A DNA stretch of 39,083 bases from Anaerolineae bacterium (GTDB taxonomy: Bacteria; Chloroflexota; Anaerolineae; JAAYZQ01): positions 1 to 39,083 of the forward strand of contig JAMJFU010000011.1 of the NCBI GenBank assembly GCA_023544525.1. The letters are read 5' to 3'. Below are positions 1-9,169 of the stretch, one piece after another. Below the pieces are notes generated by a model. That model was not told the origin of the DNA. It ran no database searches and saw only the letters and a list, made by a program, of their open reading frames with translations. The first letter of the stretch is position 1. Each line of letters starts with the position of its first letter. Position numbers and translations under genes: made by a program.

Positions 1-282
1 GACATCGACCTGGACCAGCAGTTGCTACAGTCCGATCCTATCCGGATCGTGGAAGCGGTCATCACCGGCGTGAGCTTTCTCGGCGCAGGGACCATCATCC
101 GCCAGCGGGGGAGCCAAGAGGTGGAGGGCTTGACGACGGCCGCTTCCCTGCTCTTTGTCGCAGGAATTGGCCTGTGCGTGGCATTATCGCAGGCCATCCT
201 GGCCGTGGGCTTGACCTTGATGGTCTTGCTGACGTTGCGAGGGCTGAGTTACCTGCGGCGCCAGGTTACAGACGAGGAATAG
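1..282 (+). CDS. MgtC/SapB family membrane protein, C-terminal part (5' end outside window)
   Basis: Frame open to window edge; hydrophobic ITGVSFLGAGTIIRQRG..VEGLTTAASLLFVAGIGLCVA motif typical of MgtC/SapB. Confidence 0.85.
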   Translation, partial: DIDLDQQLLQSDPIRIVEAVITGVSFLGAGTIIRQRGSQEVEGLTTAASLLFVAGIGLCVALSQAILAVGLTLMVLLTLRGLSYLRRQVTDEE

Positions 283-348
283 GCACGTGGGCTCCGGGAA
301 ATGGAATGCTGATGCCGTATCGCTAGGGATAGAGAGGATAGCCAACGA

Positions 349-711
349 ATGACAAACGAAATGACAGCCGAGAGTCGGGAGACGATCATCCGGCAGCGAT
401 TGCAGGACAGCCTGCGCGCTGCGCAAGAAGAGTTGTCACAGATCCAACAGAGGCTCCAGGACAAAGGGGACTATGGTCCGGGGACGGGCGACCCGTTGGT
501 GGTCCGCTGGGAATTGAACCTGGCCCGTCGCGATCGCGTCGAGTCCCGCATCGAAGACCTGGAGCACGCCCTGGAGCGGCTGGAGGAAGGCACCTATGGC
601 GTGTGTGAGTCATGTGGCAAGCCCATTGACCTGGGAAGGCTCGAGGCATTGCCGCAAACGGAGCTGTGCATCGAGTGTGCGCGCAACGCTGGCGAGGGCA
701 TGGCCGCGTGA
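349..711 (+). CDS. TraR/DksA-type C4 zinc finger protein
   Basis: Coiled-coil N-terminus; C-terminal YGVCESCGKPIDLGRLEALPQTELCIECA four-cysteine zinc finger. Confidence 0.9.
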   Translation: MTNEMTAESRETIIRQRLQDSLRAAQEELSQIQQRLQDKGDYGPGTGDPLVVRWELNLARRDRVESRIEDLEHALERLEEGTYGVCESCGKPIDLGRLEALPQTELCIECARNAGEGMAA

Positions 712-868
712 GGAGATCGCTGGAGAGGTGGTCGTGGAACTGGTCCGAGGCGAGCAGCCCGAGCTCTTGAGCAAAGACGGCCACGTGGACAAGGAAATCA
801 CGGCGGAGGCCAGGGAACCTGCCCAAGCCGCAGGTTCATAGGATAGCAGGATAGGAAGGGATGTTGTT

Positions 869-1840
869 ATGGATCGATTTCTACTGGTAGGTACAGACCA
901 GGGCCTGGCTGTCTACCGGCGAGAGGCGCAGGATTGGCAGCAGGTCGCGCACACGTTGAGAGACTGGCGCGTGGAGAGCGTGAGCAGCCACGGCCGCATC
1001 ATTCTGGCTGGCACGACGGGCGGCATCTTTCGCTCGCATGACCTGGGTGTGTCATGGAGCATGTCCAGTGACGGCTTGACGCATCCCCATGTCCGCTGGC
1101 TGGCCCACCATCCCGACTACTCGGGGGTCGTGCTGGCCGGCACCGAGCCCGCTGCCATCTACCTCTCGCGGGACGACGGTCAGAACTGGCAGGAGTGTCC
1201 AGAAGTCGCCGAGCTGCGGGACGAGCACGGCTGGTACCTGCCCTACTCTCCGGAAGCAGGCTGCGTGCGCGGTTTCGCCTTCCATGGGCAGCGGTGCTAC
1301 GCGGCGGTGGAGCAAGGGGGTCTGCTGCGATCGGACGACGGCGGCGATACGTGGTATTTGGCCGAGGGCAGCGACGGGCTGCCCCGCACGCCACCCGAAG
1401 GCTTTGTGCACCCCGATGTACACTCGGTCGCCGTCCATCCCCGGTCGCCGGACCTGATCCTGGCACCCACGGGAGGTGGCTTCTACAGGTCCAAGGACGG
1501 GGGCGCGACGTGGAGCCGGCTCTACGGCAGCTATTGCCGGGCTGTTTGGGCCGATCCCTCCGACCCTTCACGGCTGATCCTCGGCCCTGCCGACTCGGTG
1601 GATCGCAACGGGCGGATCGAGCTGAGCGAGGATGGCGGGCAGACCTGGCAGGGTGCCGCACAGGGGCTCGAAACCCCCTGGCCGAGGCACATGGTGGAGC
1701 GTTTTCTCCAGGTGGACTATGACCTGCTGGCAGTGCTCTCCAACGGAGAGCTTCTAACCACGCCCCTGGGCAGCTTGGCATGGCGGCGCATTTTGCCCGA
1801 GGCCGGCCGGATCCTGGCCGTTGCGGCCATGCAGGGCTGA
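869..1840 (+). CDS. Asp-box (BNR/sialidase-like) beta-propeller protein
   Basis: Five Asp-box repeats: SHDLGVSW, SRDDGQNW, SDDGGDTW, SKDGGATW, SEDGGQTW. Confidence 0.8.
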   Translation: MDRFLLVGTDQGLAVYRREAQDWQQVAHTLRDWRVESVSSHGRIILAGTTGGIFRSHDLGVSWSMSSDGLTHPHVRWLAHHPDYSGVVLAGTEPAAIYLSRDDGQNWQECPEVAELRDEHGWYLPYSPEAGCVRGFAFHGQRCYAAVEQGGLLRSDDGGDTWYLAEGSDGLPRTPPEGFVHPDVHSVAVHPRSPDLILAPTGGGFYRSKDGGATWSRLYGSYCRAVWADPSDPSRLILGPADSVDRNGRIELSEDGGQTWQGAAQGLETPWPRHMVERFLQVDYDLLAVLSNGELLTTPLGSLAWRRILPEAGRILAVAAMQG

Positions 1841-1945
1841 CCGGACAGAGTCGAGACGCATTGCGCAGCGCTGGGCTGGCATCCAGTCCAGGCAGCGGTT
1901 GTTCTGAAACATGAGATGATACGGAAAGGCAGAGGAGGTCTTCTG

Positions 1946-2896
1946 ATGAAAGCAATGGTAATCAAAAAGTTTGGTGGGCCCGAGGTCTTTGAGGCCCGCG
2001 ACATGCCCAAGCCAGAGCCGGGACCGACAGAGCTTCTGGTCAAGGTCTTTGCCACCTCGATAAACCCAATAGACTACAAGATACGCCAGTCAGGTTCGTG
2101 GGCGGGCGTGCAGCCACCGGCCATCATCGGCTACGATGCTTCGGGGGTGGTTGAGGCTGTCGGCGACCTGGTTCAGGATTTTGAGGCCGGTGACGAGGTC
2201 TACTACACACCCGAGATCGACGGCAACCCCGGCACCTACGCCGAGTACCACACCGTCGACGAGTCGATCGTCGCCTTCAAGCCGGACAATCTCTCGCACG
2301 CCGAAGCGGCAACCATCCCCCTGGCCGGGGCGACAGCCTGGGGCGCCCTGATCCCGCGGGCCAACATCTGGCTGGGAGAGACGGTGCTCATCCATGGTTG
2401 CGGTGGCGTGGGCTCGCTGGGCGTCCAGATCGCCAAAGCAGCAGGAGCCAGGGTCCTGGTCACTTGTAGTGACTATATGGTGCCGCTGGCCGAGGAGCTT
2501 GGTGCCGACCGGGCCATCGACTACAAGGCCGAGGATTTTGTCGCGGTGGTAGAGGAAGAGACGGAAGGCGAGGGCGTCCACGTCGTCTTTGACACGGTAG
2601 GCGGCGAGACTCTGGCGAAAAGCATTCCGGTCGTGCAGGCCTTTGGCGTCATGGTCGGCATCGTGAGCAGCAGCATCGACCTGCGGGCGGCCTATAGCAA
2701 GAACCTTACGCTCCACACCATGTTCATGCAGCGCGACCGCCAGCAGCTGGACGTACTGCGTACGCTGCTGGAGGCGGGCCAGATACGGCCCGTCGTCGAC
2801 TCGGTGATGGATCTCGAGGAGGTCGCAGAAGCACACCGCAAGCTAGAGGCGGGCGGTATCCGGGGCAAGATCGCCCTGCAGGTAGCCGCAGAATAG
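1946..2896 (+). CDS. Zinc-type alcohol dehydrogenase-like / NADP-dependent quinone oxidoreductase (MDR family)
   Basis: MKAMVIKKFGGPEVFE N-terminus, INPIDYKIR, GCGGVGSLGVQIAKAAGARV Rossmann motif; ATG at 1946 preceded by AGGAGGT. Confidence 0.9.
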   Translation: MKAMVIKKFGGPEVFEARDMPKPEPGPTELLVKVFATSINPIDYKIRQSGSWAGVQPPAIIGYDASGVVEAVGDLVQDFEAGDEVYYTPEIDGNPGTYAEYHTVDESIVAFKPDNLSHAEAATIPLAGATAWGALIPRANIWLGETVLIHGCGGVGSLGVQIAKAAGARVLVTCSDYMVPLAEELGADRAIDYKAEDFVAVVEEETEGEGVHVVFDTVGGETLAKSIPVVQAFGVMVGIVSSSIDLRAAYSKNLTLHTMFMQRDRQQLDVLRTLLEAGQIRPVVDSVMDLEEVAEAHRKLEAGGIRGKIALQVAAE

Positions 2897-2942
2897 TGCC
2901 AGGCAACAACCAGTACCTCAACAAGGTGAAGTAAACTTGACC

Positions 2943-3066
2943 TGTCATTGCGAGCCGCCGTCGCTTGGCCGTAAGCGGAGCGAAGCAATCTCCGGTTGGC
3001 CAAGAGGAGATTGCTTTCCTGTCGCTGCGCTCAGGACAGGCGGTCGCTTCCCTCCTCGCAATGACA
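2943..3066. repeat. REP-like nested palindromic element
   Basis: Outer perfect inverted arms TGTCATTGCGAG (2943-2954) / CTCGCAATGACA (3055-3066); inner arms AAGCAATCTC / GAGATTGCTT around a short GGTTGGCCAAGAG loop. Confidence 0.8.
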
Positions 3067-3104
3067 TGGTTCGGACTGATGGAACAGGAGGAGACAAGAC
3101 AGCG

Positions 3105-5543
3105 ATGACACCGATTCAGGAGCTAGAAGCAGGACAACTCTACCAGCACACCGATCCCGCCAGATTTGGTTTCGAGACCACCGAGGAGCTCGAGGATCTG
3201 GACCAGGTCGTGGGGCAGCCTCGCGCTGTGGAGGCGATGAAGTTCGGCATGGGCATCAAGGCCCGAGGCTACAACATCTTTGCCGTGGGCCCGCCCGGAA
3301 CAGGCAAACGCACCGTCGTCACCCAGTACTTTGAGCAACAGGCCAAGGAAGCCCCGGTCCCACCGGACTGGTGTTATGTAAACAACTTTGAGGAATCCCA
3401 CCGGCCCAAGGTGATCCAGTTGCCCGCCGGTAAGGGCATCGCCTTTCGCCAGGACATGGATGAACTGGTGGACAGCCTGGGCACGGCCCTTTCGGCCGCG
3501 TTCGAGAGCGAAGAGTACCAGGCCCGTCGCCAGAGCATTGCCAGCGAGCTTCAGGAGCGACAATCCGAATACTTTCAAGATCTCCAGGAAAAGGCCCAGG
3601 AAAAGGGAGTAGCTCTGCTGCGCACGCCGGCAGGCCTGGCCTTTGCGCCGATACGCGAGGGAGAGGTCATGTCCTCTGACGAGGTACAGGAGCTCCCCGA
3701 GGAAGAGCGCAAGCAGATGGAATCGCAGGTCGAAGAGCTGCAAACCGAACTGCAAAAGATCGTGCGGCAGGTGCCCAGTTGGCAGCGTGAGACTCAGGAC
3801 AGGCTGAGAGAGCTCAACCGCGAGATGGCAAACTTTGCCGTGGGCGGTCTCATCGACGAAATCCAGGAGCGTTACAGCGACTTTCCAAAAATCGTCGAGC
3901 ACCTGGACGGTGTCCAGAAGGACATTGTCGAGAATGCCCGGGATTTCCTGGCAGGTCCGCAACAGGAGGAGGGGAATCTGCCTGCTGCCCTGCGTGGCGC
4001 CATGAGTGGCCAAAGCGGCGAGGGAGGATCTCTGGTTCTGCGGCGCTATCGAGTCAACCTCCTGGTGGACCATAGCCAGGCCGAGGGTGCGCCGGTGGTC
4101 CACGAGGACAATCCAACGTACCAGAACCTGGTGGGACGCGTGGAACACATTGCCCAGATGGGGGCCCTGGTGACCGATTTCAACCTGATCAAGCCGGGAG
4201 CCCTCCACCGGGCCAACGGGGGATTCCTGATCATCGATGCCCGGAAGATCCTTACGCAGCCGTACGCCTGGGAGGGGCTCAAGCGCGCGCTCCGGTCGCG
4301 CGAGATCCGCATCGAATCGGTAGGGCAGATGCTCAGCCTCATCAGCACCATCTCCCTGGAGCCGGAGACGATCCCTATGAATACCAAGGTGGCGCTCCTT
4401 GGCGAGCCGATGCTATACTACCTGCTCTACCAGCTCGACCCCGATTTCCCCGAGCTCTTCAAGGTGCAGGCGGACTTTGCCACGAGCATGGACCGCAACG
4501 ACGAGAACCAGGAGCTCTATGCCCGCATGATCGCATCGTTGGCTCGCCGTGAGGAGCTGATGCCGCTGGATCGCACCGGCGTGGCCCGTGTGATCGAACA
4601 TGGTGCTCGCATCGTGAGCGACACCCAAAAAGTCTCGGTCCAGATGCGGGATATCGCCGACCTGCTGCGCGAGGCAAGCTACTGGGCAAGCCAAAACGGC
4701 CACGACGTGATCACCGCCGCGGATGTGCAAGAGGCCATCGATGCTCAGATCTACCGCTCGGACCAGTTGAGGGAACGGGTTGAGGAGGCGATCGAGCGCG
4801 ACATCGTGCTGATCGATGCCCGCGGTGACAAGATCGGCCAGATCAACGGGCTGTCGGTCATCCAGCTGGGCAACTTTGCCTTCGGCCGGCCTAACCGCAT
4901 CACGGCCCGGGCATGGATGGGCAAGGGCAACGTCGTAGATATCGAGCGGGAGGTGGAATTGGGCGGGCCGATCCACTCCAAGGGGGTCTATATCCTGTCC
5001 GCCTTCCTGGGAGAGCGCTACGCGGAAGAGATCCCGCTCTCGCTCTCGGCCAGCCTGGTGTTTGAGCAGTCATACTCAGGTGTAGAGGGCGACAGCGCCT
5101 CGTCAGCGGAGCTCTATGCACTGCTCTCAGCCATCGCCGAGGTGCCCCTCAAACAATCACTGGCTGTGACCGGATCCGTGAACCAGCACGGCGGGGTGCA
5201 GGCCATCGGCGGGGTCAACCAAAAGATCGAGGGCTTCTTTGACGTCTGCCGCGCAGAGGGGCTGACTGGAGACCAGGGCGTCTTGATCCCGGCCAGCAAT
5301 GTCCAACACCTGATGCTGCGGCAAGACGTCGTGGACGCCGTGAAAGAAGGACAGTTCCACATCTATCCCGTGGAAAACGTGGACCAAGGGCTGGAGCTGC
5401 TGACAGGCATGCCGGCGGGTGAGCGCGACGAGGAGGACAAGTTCCCCGAGGGGACGGTCAACCGCCGCATCGAAGATAGGCTGGTCGCAATTGCCGAAAA
5501 GCGGCAGGCCTTTGCCAAAGATGAGAAGGAGGAACTGGGGTGA
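3105..5543 (+). CDS. Lon-like (LonB-type) AAA+ ATP-dependent serine protease
   Basis: Walker A VGPPGTGKR; GGFLIIDARKIL; S16 catalytic region EGDSASSAELYALLSAIAEVPLKQSLAVTGSVNQHGGVQAIGGVNQKIEGFF. ATG at 3105 preceded by AGGAGGAG. Confidence 0.9.
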   Translation: MTPIQELEAGQLYQHTDPARFGFETTEELEDLDQVVGQPRAVEAMKFGMGIKARGYNIFAVGPPGTGKRTVVTQYFEQQAKEAPVPPDWCYVNNFEESHRPKVIQLPAGKGIAFRQDMDELVDSLGTALSAAFESEEYQARRQSIASELQERQSEYFQDLQEKAQEKGVALLRTPAGLAFAPIREGEVMSSDEVQELPEEERKQMESQVEELQTELQKIVRQVPSWQRETQDRLRELNREMANFAVGGLIDEIQERYSDFPKIVEHLDGVQKDIVENARDFLAGPQQEEGNLPAALRGAMSGQSGEGGSLVLRRYRVNLLVDHSQAEGAPVVHEDNPTYQNLVGRVEHIAQMGALVTDFNLIKPGALHRANGGFLIIDARKILTQPYAWEGLKRALRSREIRIESVGQMLSLISTISLEPETIPMNTKVALLGEPMLYYLLYQLDPDFPELFKVQADFATSMDRNDENQELYARMIASLARREELMPLDRTGVARVIEHGARIVSDTQKVSVQMRDIADLLREASYWASQNGHDVITAADVQEAIDAQIYRSDQLRERVEEAIERDIVLIDARGDKIGQINGLSVIQLGNFAFGRPNRITARAWMGKGNVVDIEREVELGGPIHSKGVYILSAFLGERYAEEIPLSLSASLVFEQSYSGVEGDSASSAELYALLSAIAEVPLKQSLAVTGSVNQHGGVQAIGGVNQKIEGFFDVCRAEGLTGDQGVLIPASNVQHLMLRQDVVDAVKEGQFHIYPVENVDQGLELLTGMPAGERDEEDKFPEGTVNRRIEDRLVAIAEKRQAFAKDEKEELG

Positions 5544-6385
5544 GCAGGGACAGAGCAGAGCTGATCATTCGCCGCATCCTGGTCGCTCTGGACGCTTCCC
5601 CCCACAGCCTGGCCGCGTTGGAGGCAGCCGTCGAGTTAGCCTCCCGCTTTGGGGCCGAACTGTATGGCCTCTACGTCGAGGACATCAACCTGCTGCGCCT
5701 GGCCGAGCTACCGTTTGCCCAGGAAGTTGGCCAATTCTCGGCGAACCGCCGGCGCCTGGATGTCCAGGAGCTGGAACGCCAGATCCGGGCTCAGACTGTG
5801 CGCATACGCCGCATCTTCCGGGGAACAAGCCAGCGGGCTGAGGTCAGCTGGACGTTCAGTGTGTCCCGGGGCCGCGTGGACAGGGAGGTGCTGGCCGCCG
5901 CAACGGAAGCCGACGTCCTCGTGCTGGGCCGCGCTGGCTGGTCATGGATACGGCCGGGGCGAGCGGGGTCCACGACGCGCGCGGTGCTGGCCCAGGCACC
6001 GGGCTGGGCCCTCATTCTGCAAGAGGGCACCTGCCTGGGCCAACCGGTGGGAGTCGTGTACGACGGCTCACCGCTGGCTCAAAAGGCACTGGAGGCCGCT
6101 GCAGCACTGTTGGAGGACGATGGGCAGATGACGGTGCTTTTCCTGGCAGACGATCCACAGAGCTTTGAGAGCCTCAAGGCACAGGTTCACGCCTGGCTTG
6201 GCGAGCAGGACATCCAGATGCGCTACCGGACGCTGACCAGTTTTAATGTGCCCAGCCTGGTAGACGCCCTGGAGACAGAGGGTTGTGGCACCATCGTCCT
6301 GCCTGCGCGCAGTGCCGTGCTTAGTGATCAGGCGCTGCGAGCGCTGCTGGACGAGGTCCGGGTGCCGGTGTTGTTGGTCCGCTAG
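5540..6385 (+). CDS. Universal stress protein (UspA-like)
   Basis: RRILVALDASPHSLAALEAAVELA; GTG start overlaps the preceding stop (GTGA). Confidence 0.85.
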   Translation: MSRDRAELIIRRILVALDASPHSLAALEAAVELASRFGAELYGLYVEDINLLRLAELPFAQEVGQFSANRRRLDVQELERQIRAQTVRIRRIFRGTSQRAEVSWTFSVSRGRVDREVLAAATEADVLVLGRAGWSWIRPGRAGSTTRAVLAQAPGWALILQEGTCLGQPVGVVYDGSPLAQKALEAAAALLEDDGQMTVLFLADDPQSFESLKAQVHAWLGEQDIQMRYRTLTSFNVPSLVDALETEGCGTIVLPARSAVLSDQALRALLDEVRVPVLLVR

Positions 6386-6421
6386 GCCTACTGCGGGCCA
6401 AGAGGAAAGGATAGGTAAAAC

Positions 6422-7048
6422 ATGGAGTTCAAGTATATACCAGGAAAGACGGTGGAGGTGCCGGACATTCCGTACAAAGACCAGATCGAGCTACCCGCCA
6501 GTGAGACCGCGGTCCTCGTGGTCGACATGCAGAACGATTTCGTCAGGCCCGAAGGGAAGCTCGTCGTTCCGGCTGCCAGTGAGACAGTAGCCCGCATCCA
6601 GCAGGTGCTAGAGTCAGCGCGATCTCGAGACGTCCGCGTCATCTACACCCAGGACACACAGGTGGAGGACGACCCGGAGTTTGACATCTGGCCCGAACAT
6701 TGCCTGATCGGAACCTGGGGCTGGGAGATCATCGACGAGCTGAAACCCGGAGCCCAGGACCTTATCTGCCGCAAGAACCGCTATGACGGGTTCTACGGGA
6801 CGTGGCTCGACCACTTTTTGAGCAAAATCTGGAAGATCAAGCACGTGGTGATCATGGGCACCGTCTCGAACATCTGTGTGGCGCATACTGCCGCCTCGGC
6901 CGGAATCCGCTGGTACCACGTGGTGCTGCCGGCGGACGGTACCTCGGCACTGAACGAATTTGACCAGGCACTGACCCTGCGCCAGGTCTCTTTTCTCTAC
7001 AACGGCAGTGTGGTCAAGAGCGTCCAGGACATCCGGTTCACGGACTAG
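6422..7048 (+). CDS. Cysteine hydrolase (isochorismatase-like family)
   Basis: AVLVVDMQNDFVRPEGKL; VVIMGTVSNICVAHTAASA catalytic Cys region. Confidence 0.9.
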   Translation: MEFKYIPGKTVEVPDIPYKDQIELPASETAVLVVDMQNDFVRPEGKLVVPAASETVARIQQVLESARSRDVRVIYTQDTQVEDDPEFDIWPEHCLIGTWGWEIIDELKPGAQDLICRKNRYDGFYGTWLDHFLSKIWKIKHVVIMGTVSNICVAHTAASAGIRWYHVVLPADGTSALNEFDQALTLRQVSFLYNGSVVKSVQDIRFTD

Positions 7049-7077
7049 CAGACCAGAACGAGCAAAGGAGAACCACT

Positions 7078-8181
7078 ATGCCGAGAGAAAAGATCGACCT
7101 CCCACACCACGTCGAGTACCTGTCTATCCTGGACAAGGACGGCAACGTGGATCAAGACCTGGAGCCGGACATTCCCGACGACCAATTGCGGAAACTGCAC
7201 CGCTATATGCTCCTGGGTCGCCGCTTCGACGAGCGGATGCTCCGCCTGCAACGCCAGGGGCGGATCGGAACGTTTGCACCCATCAAGGGCCAGGAGGCGT
7301 CCCAGATCGGCCCCGTTGCCGCCCTGCGCGAGGATGATTGGATGGTGCCCGCCTTCAGAGAGGCAGGCGCCATGATCTGGCGCGGCCAGTCCATGGAAGG
7401 CATCCTCCTGCTTTACGGGGGCTTTAACCAGGCGGGCGAGATGCCTGAGGGGATCAACAACCTCCCGGTGGCCGTGCCCGTAGGGACACAGGTCCTGCAT
7501 GCCGTGGGCCTGGGTTACGGTATGAAGTACCGGGGCGATGACCGGGTGGCCATGACCTTCTTTGGCGACGGGGCGACCTCGGAAGGAGACTTTCACGAGG
7601 GCCTGAACTTTGCCGGCGTCTTTCAGACGCCCGTGGTCTTTGTCTGCCAGAACAACCACTGGGCCATTTCCATCCCTCGTTCGCACCAGACCCGCTCTGA
7701 GACGCTGGCTCAGAAGGCCCTGGCTTATGGCATGCCGGGCATCCAGGTAGATGGCAACGATATCCTGGCCACGTACGTCGCTGCGACAGAGGCGGTCGAG
7801 CGGGCCAGGTCGGGCGGTGGGCCCACGCTGATCGAATGCGTGACCTATCGCCGCTCGGTGCACACCACGGCCGACGACCCCACCCGATATCGAACCGACG
7901 AAGAGGTGGCAGAGTGGGAGGAACGGGATCCCATCACCCGCTTTCAGAAATACCTGAAGGACAAGGGTTTGTTGTCGGACCAGGAGCTGGAGGAACTCGA
8001 GGAAGAGATCGACACCGAGATCAGAGACGCGGTGGAAAAGACGGAGAAACGGATGGAGGAGCTCGCCGGCGAGGCGATGGTCATGTTCGAGCACATGTAC
8101 GCCGAGCTACCGCCTTACCTGCGCGAACAGAGGGACGAACTGGCACGAGAGCTGGCGGCGAAGGAGGGCAGCAATGGCTAA
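7078..8181 (+). CDS. pdhA: Pyruvate/2-oxoacid dehydrogenase E1 component alpha subunit
   Basis: TPP motif GDGATSEGDFHEGLNFAGVFQTPVVFVCQNNHWAIS; first gene of an E1a-E1b-E2-E3 operon. Confidence 0.93.
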   Translation: MPREKIDLPHHVEYLSILDKDGNVDQDLEPDIPDDQLRKLHRYMLLGRRFDERMLRLQRQGRIGTFAPIKGQEASQIGPVAALREDDWMVPAFREAGAMIWRGQSMEGILLLYGGFNQAGEMPEGINNLPVAVPVGTQVLHAVGLGYGMKYRGDDRVAMTFFGDGATSEGDFHEGLNFAGVFQTPVVFVCQNNHWAISIPRSHQTRSETLAQKALAYGMPGIQVDGNDILATYVAATEAVERARSGGGPTLIECVTYRRSVHTTADDPTRYRTDEEVAEWEERDPITRFQKYLKDKGLLSDQELEELEEEIDTEIRDAVEKTEKRMEELAGEAMVMFEHMYAELPPYLREQRDELARELAAKEGSNG

Positions 8182-9154
8182 GATGACCATGGTCCAGGCA
8201 CTCAACCACGCCTTGCACCAGCAGATGCGCAAGGACGACAGCGTAGTGGTGCTGGGCGAGGATGTGGGCGTGGACGGCGGCGTGTTTCGGGTCACCGATG
8301 GGCTCATCGACGAGTTTGGCAAAGAGCGGGTCATCGATACCCCTCTCGCCGAATCGGCCATCGTCGGCACCTCCATTGGCATGGCCATCTATGGGCTAAA
8401 GCCGGTGGGCGAGATCCAATTCTCGGGATTCTCGTACCTGGCCTTTCACCAGTTAGAATCTCACGCGGCGCGCATGCGCTGGCGCTCGCAGGGAGGCTAC
8501 CACGTGCCCATGGTGCTGCGCATGCCCTACGCCGGTGGCGTGCGCGCCCTGGAGCACCATTCAGAGAGCCGGGAAGCGTACTATGCCCACACCCCCGGCC
8601 TGAAGATGGTGATCCCCTCCGGGCCGCGCACGGCACGGGCGCTGCTGGTCAGTGCCATCCAGGATCCCGATCCGGTGATCTTTTTCGAACCCAAGTCGGT
8701 CTATCGCGCCTTCCGCGAGGAGGTGCCAGAGGAAGAGGAATCGATGCCGTTAGGCCAGGCCCAGGTTGTCCGTGAGGGAGGGGATATCACCCTCATCGCC
8801 TACGGCGCCATGCTGCGACCCACGCTGGAAGCTGCCCAGAGATTGGAAGATGAGGACGGGGTGCAGGCCGAGGTCATCGACCTGCTCACCATCTCTCCGC
8901 TGGACACCGACACCTTTGCCGAGTCGGTGCGCAAGACCGGGCGGGCCGTGGTCGTCCACGAGGCGCCGCGCAGCTTTGGACCAGGGGCCGAGGTCGTTAG
9001 CCGCCTGGTGGAAAAGTCGTTCTGGTACCTGGAAGCACCGATCCAGCGGGTCACCGGCTTTGACATCATCATCCCCATGTTCGCCTACGAGCAGGTCTAC
9101 CTGCCAGGGGTAGAACGGATCCTGCGTGGCGCCCGCGAAACGCTGAACGCCTGA
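8174..9154 (+). CDS. pdhB: Pyruvate/2-oxoacid dehydrogenase E1 component beta subunit
   Basis: VVVLGEDVGVDGGVFRVTDGL..RVIDTPLAESAIVGTSIGMA; 8-nt overlap with E1 alpha. Confidence 0.93.
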   Translation: MAKMTMVQALNHALHQQMRKDDSVVVLGEDVGVDGGVFRVTDGLIDEFGKERVIDTPLAESAIVGTSIGMAIYGLKPVGEIQFSGFSYLAFHQLESHAARMRWRSQGGYHVPMVLRMPYAGGVRALEHHSESREAYYAHTPGLKMVIPSGPRTARALLVSAIQDPDPVIFFEPKSVYRAFREEVPEEEESMPLGQAQVVREGGDITLIAYGAMLRPTLEAAQRLEDEDGVQAEVIDLLTISPLDTDTFAESVRKTGRAVVVHEAPRSFGPGAEVVSRLVEKSFWYLEAPIQRVTGFDIIIPMFAYEQVYLPGVERILRGARETLNA

Positions 9155-9169
9155 CAAGGAGGTAAGAAG

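Noticed and set aside
999-1955. 318-aa minus-strand ORF opposite the Asp-box protein
   Set aside because: Arg/Pro/Ser-rich shadow ORF, no RBS context or domain.
2937-3104. N-terminal extension of the LonB-like ORF
   Set aside because: Encoded by the REP-like palindrome; strong RBS and plausible N-terminus at 3105.
3123-4208. 361-aa minus-strand ORF opposite the LonB-like gene
   Set aside because: Leu/His/Gly-rich antisense translation with no domain; plus strand clearly encodes an AAA+ protease.
7045-8094. 349-aa minus-strand ORF opposite pdhA
   Set aside because: Shadow of E1 alpha; no domain.
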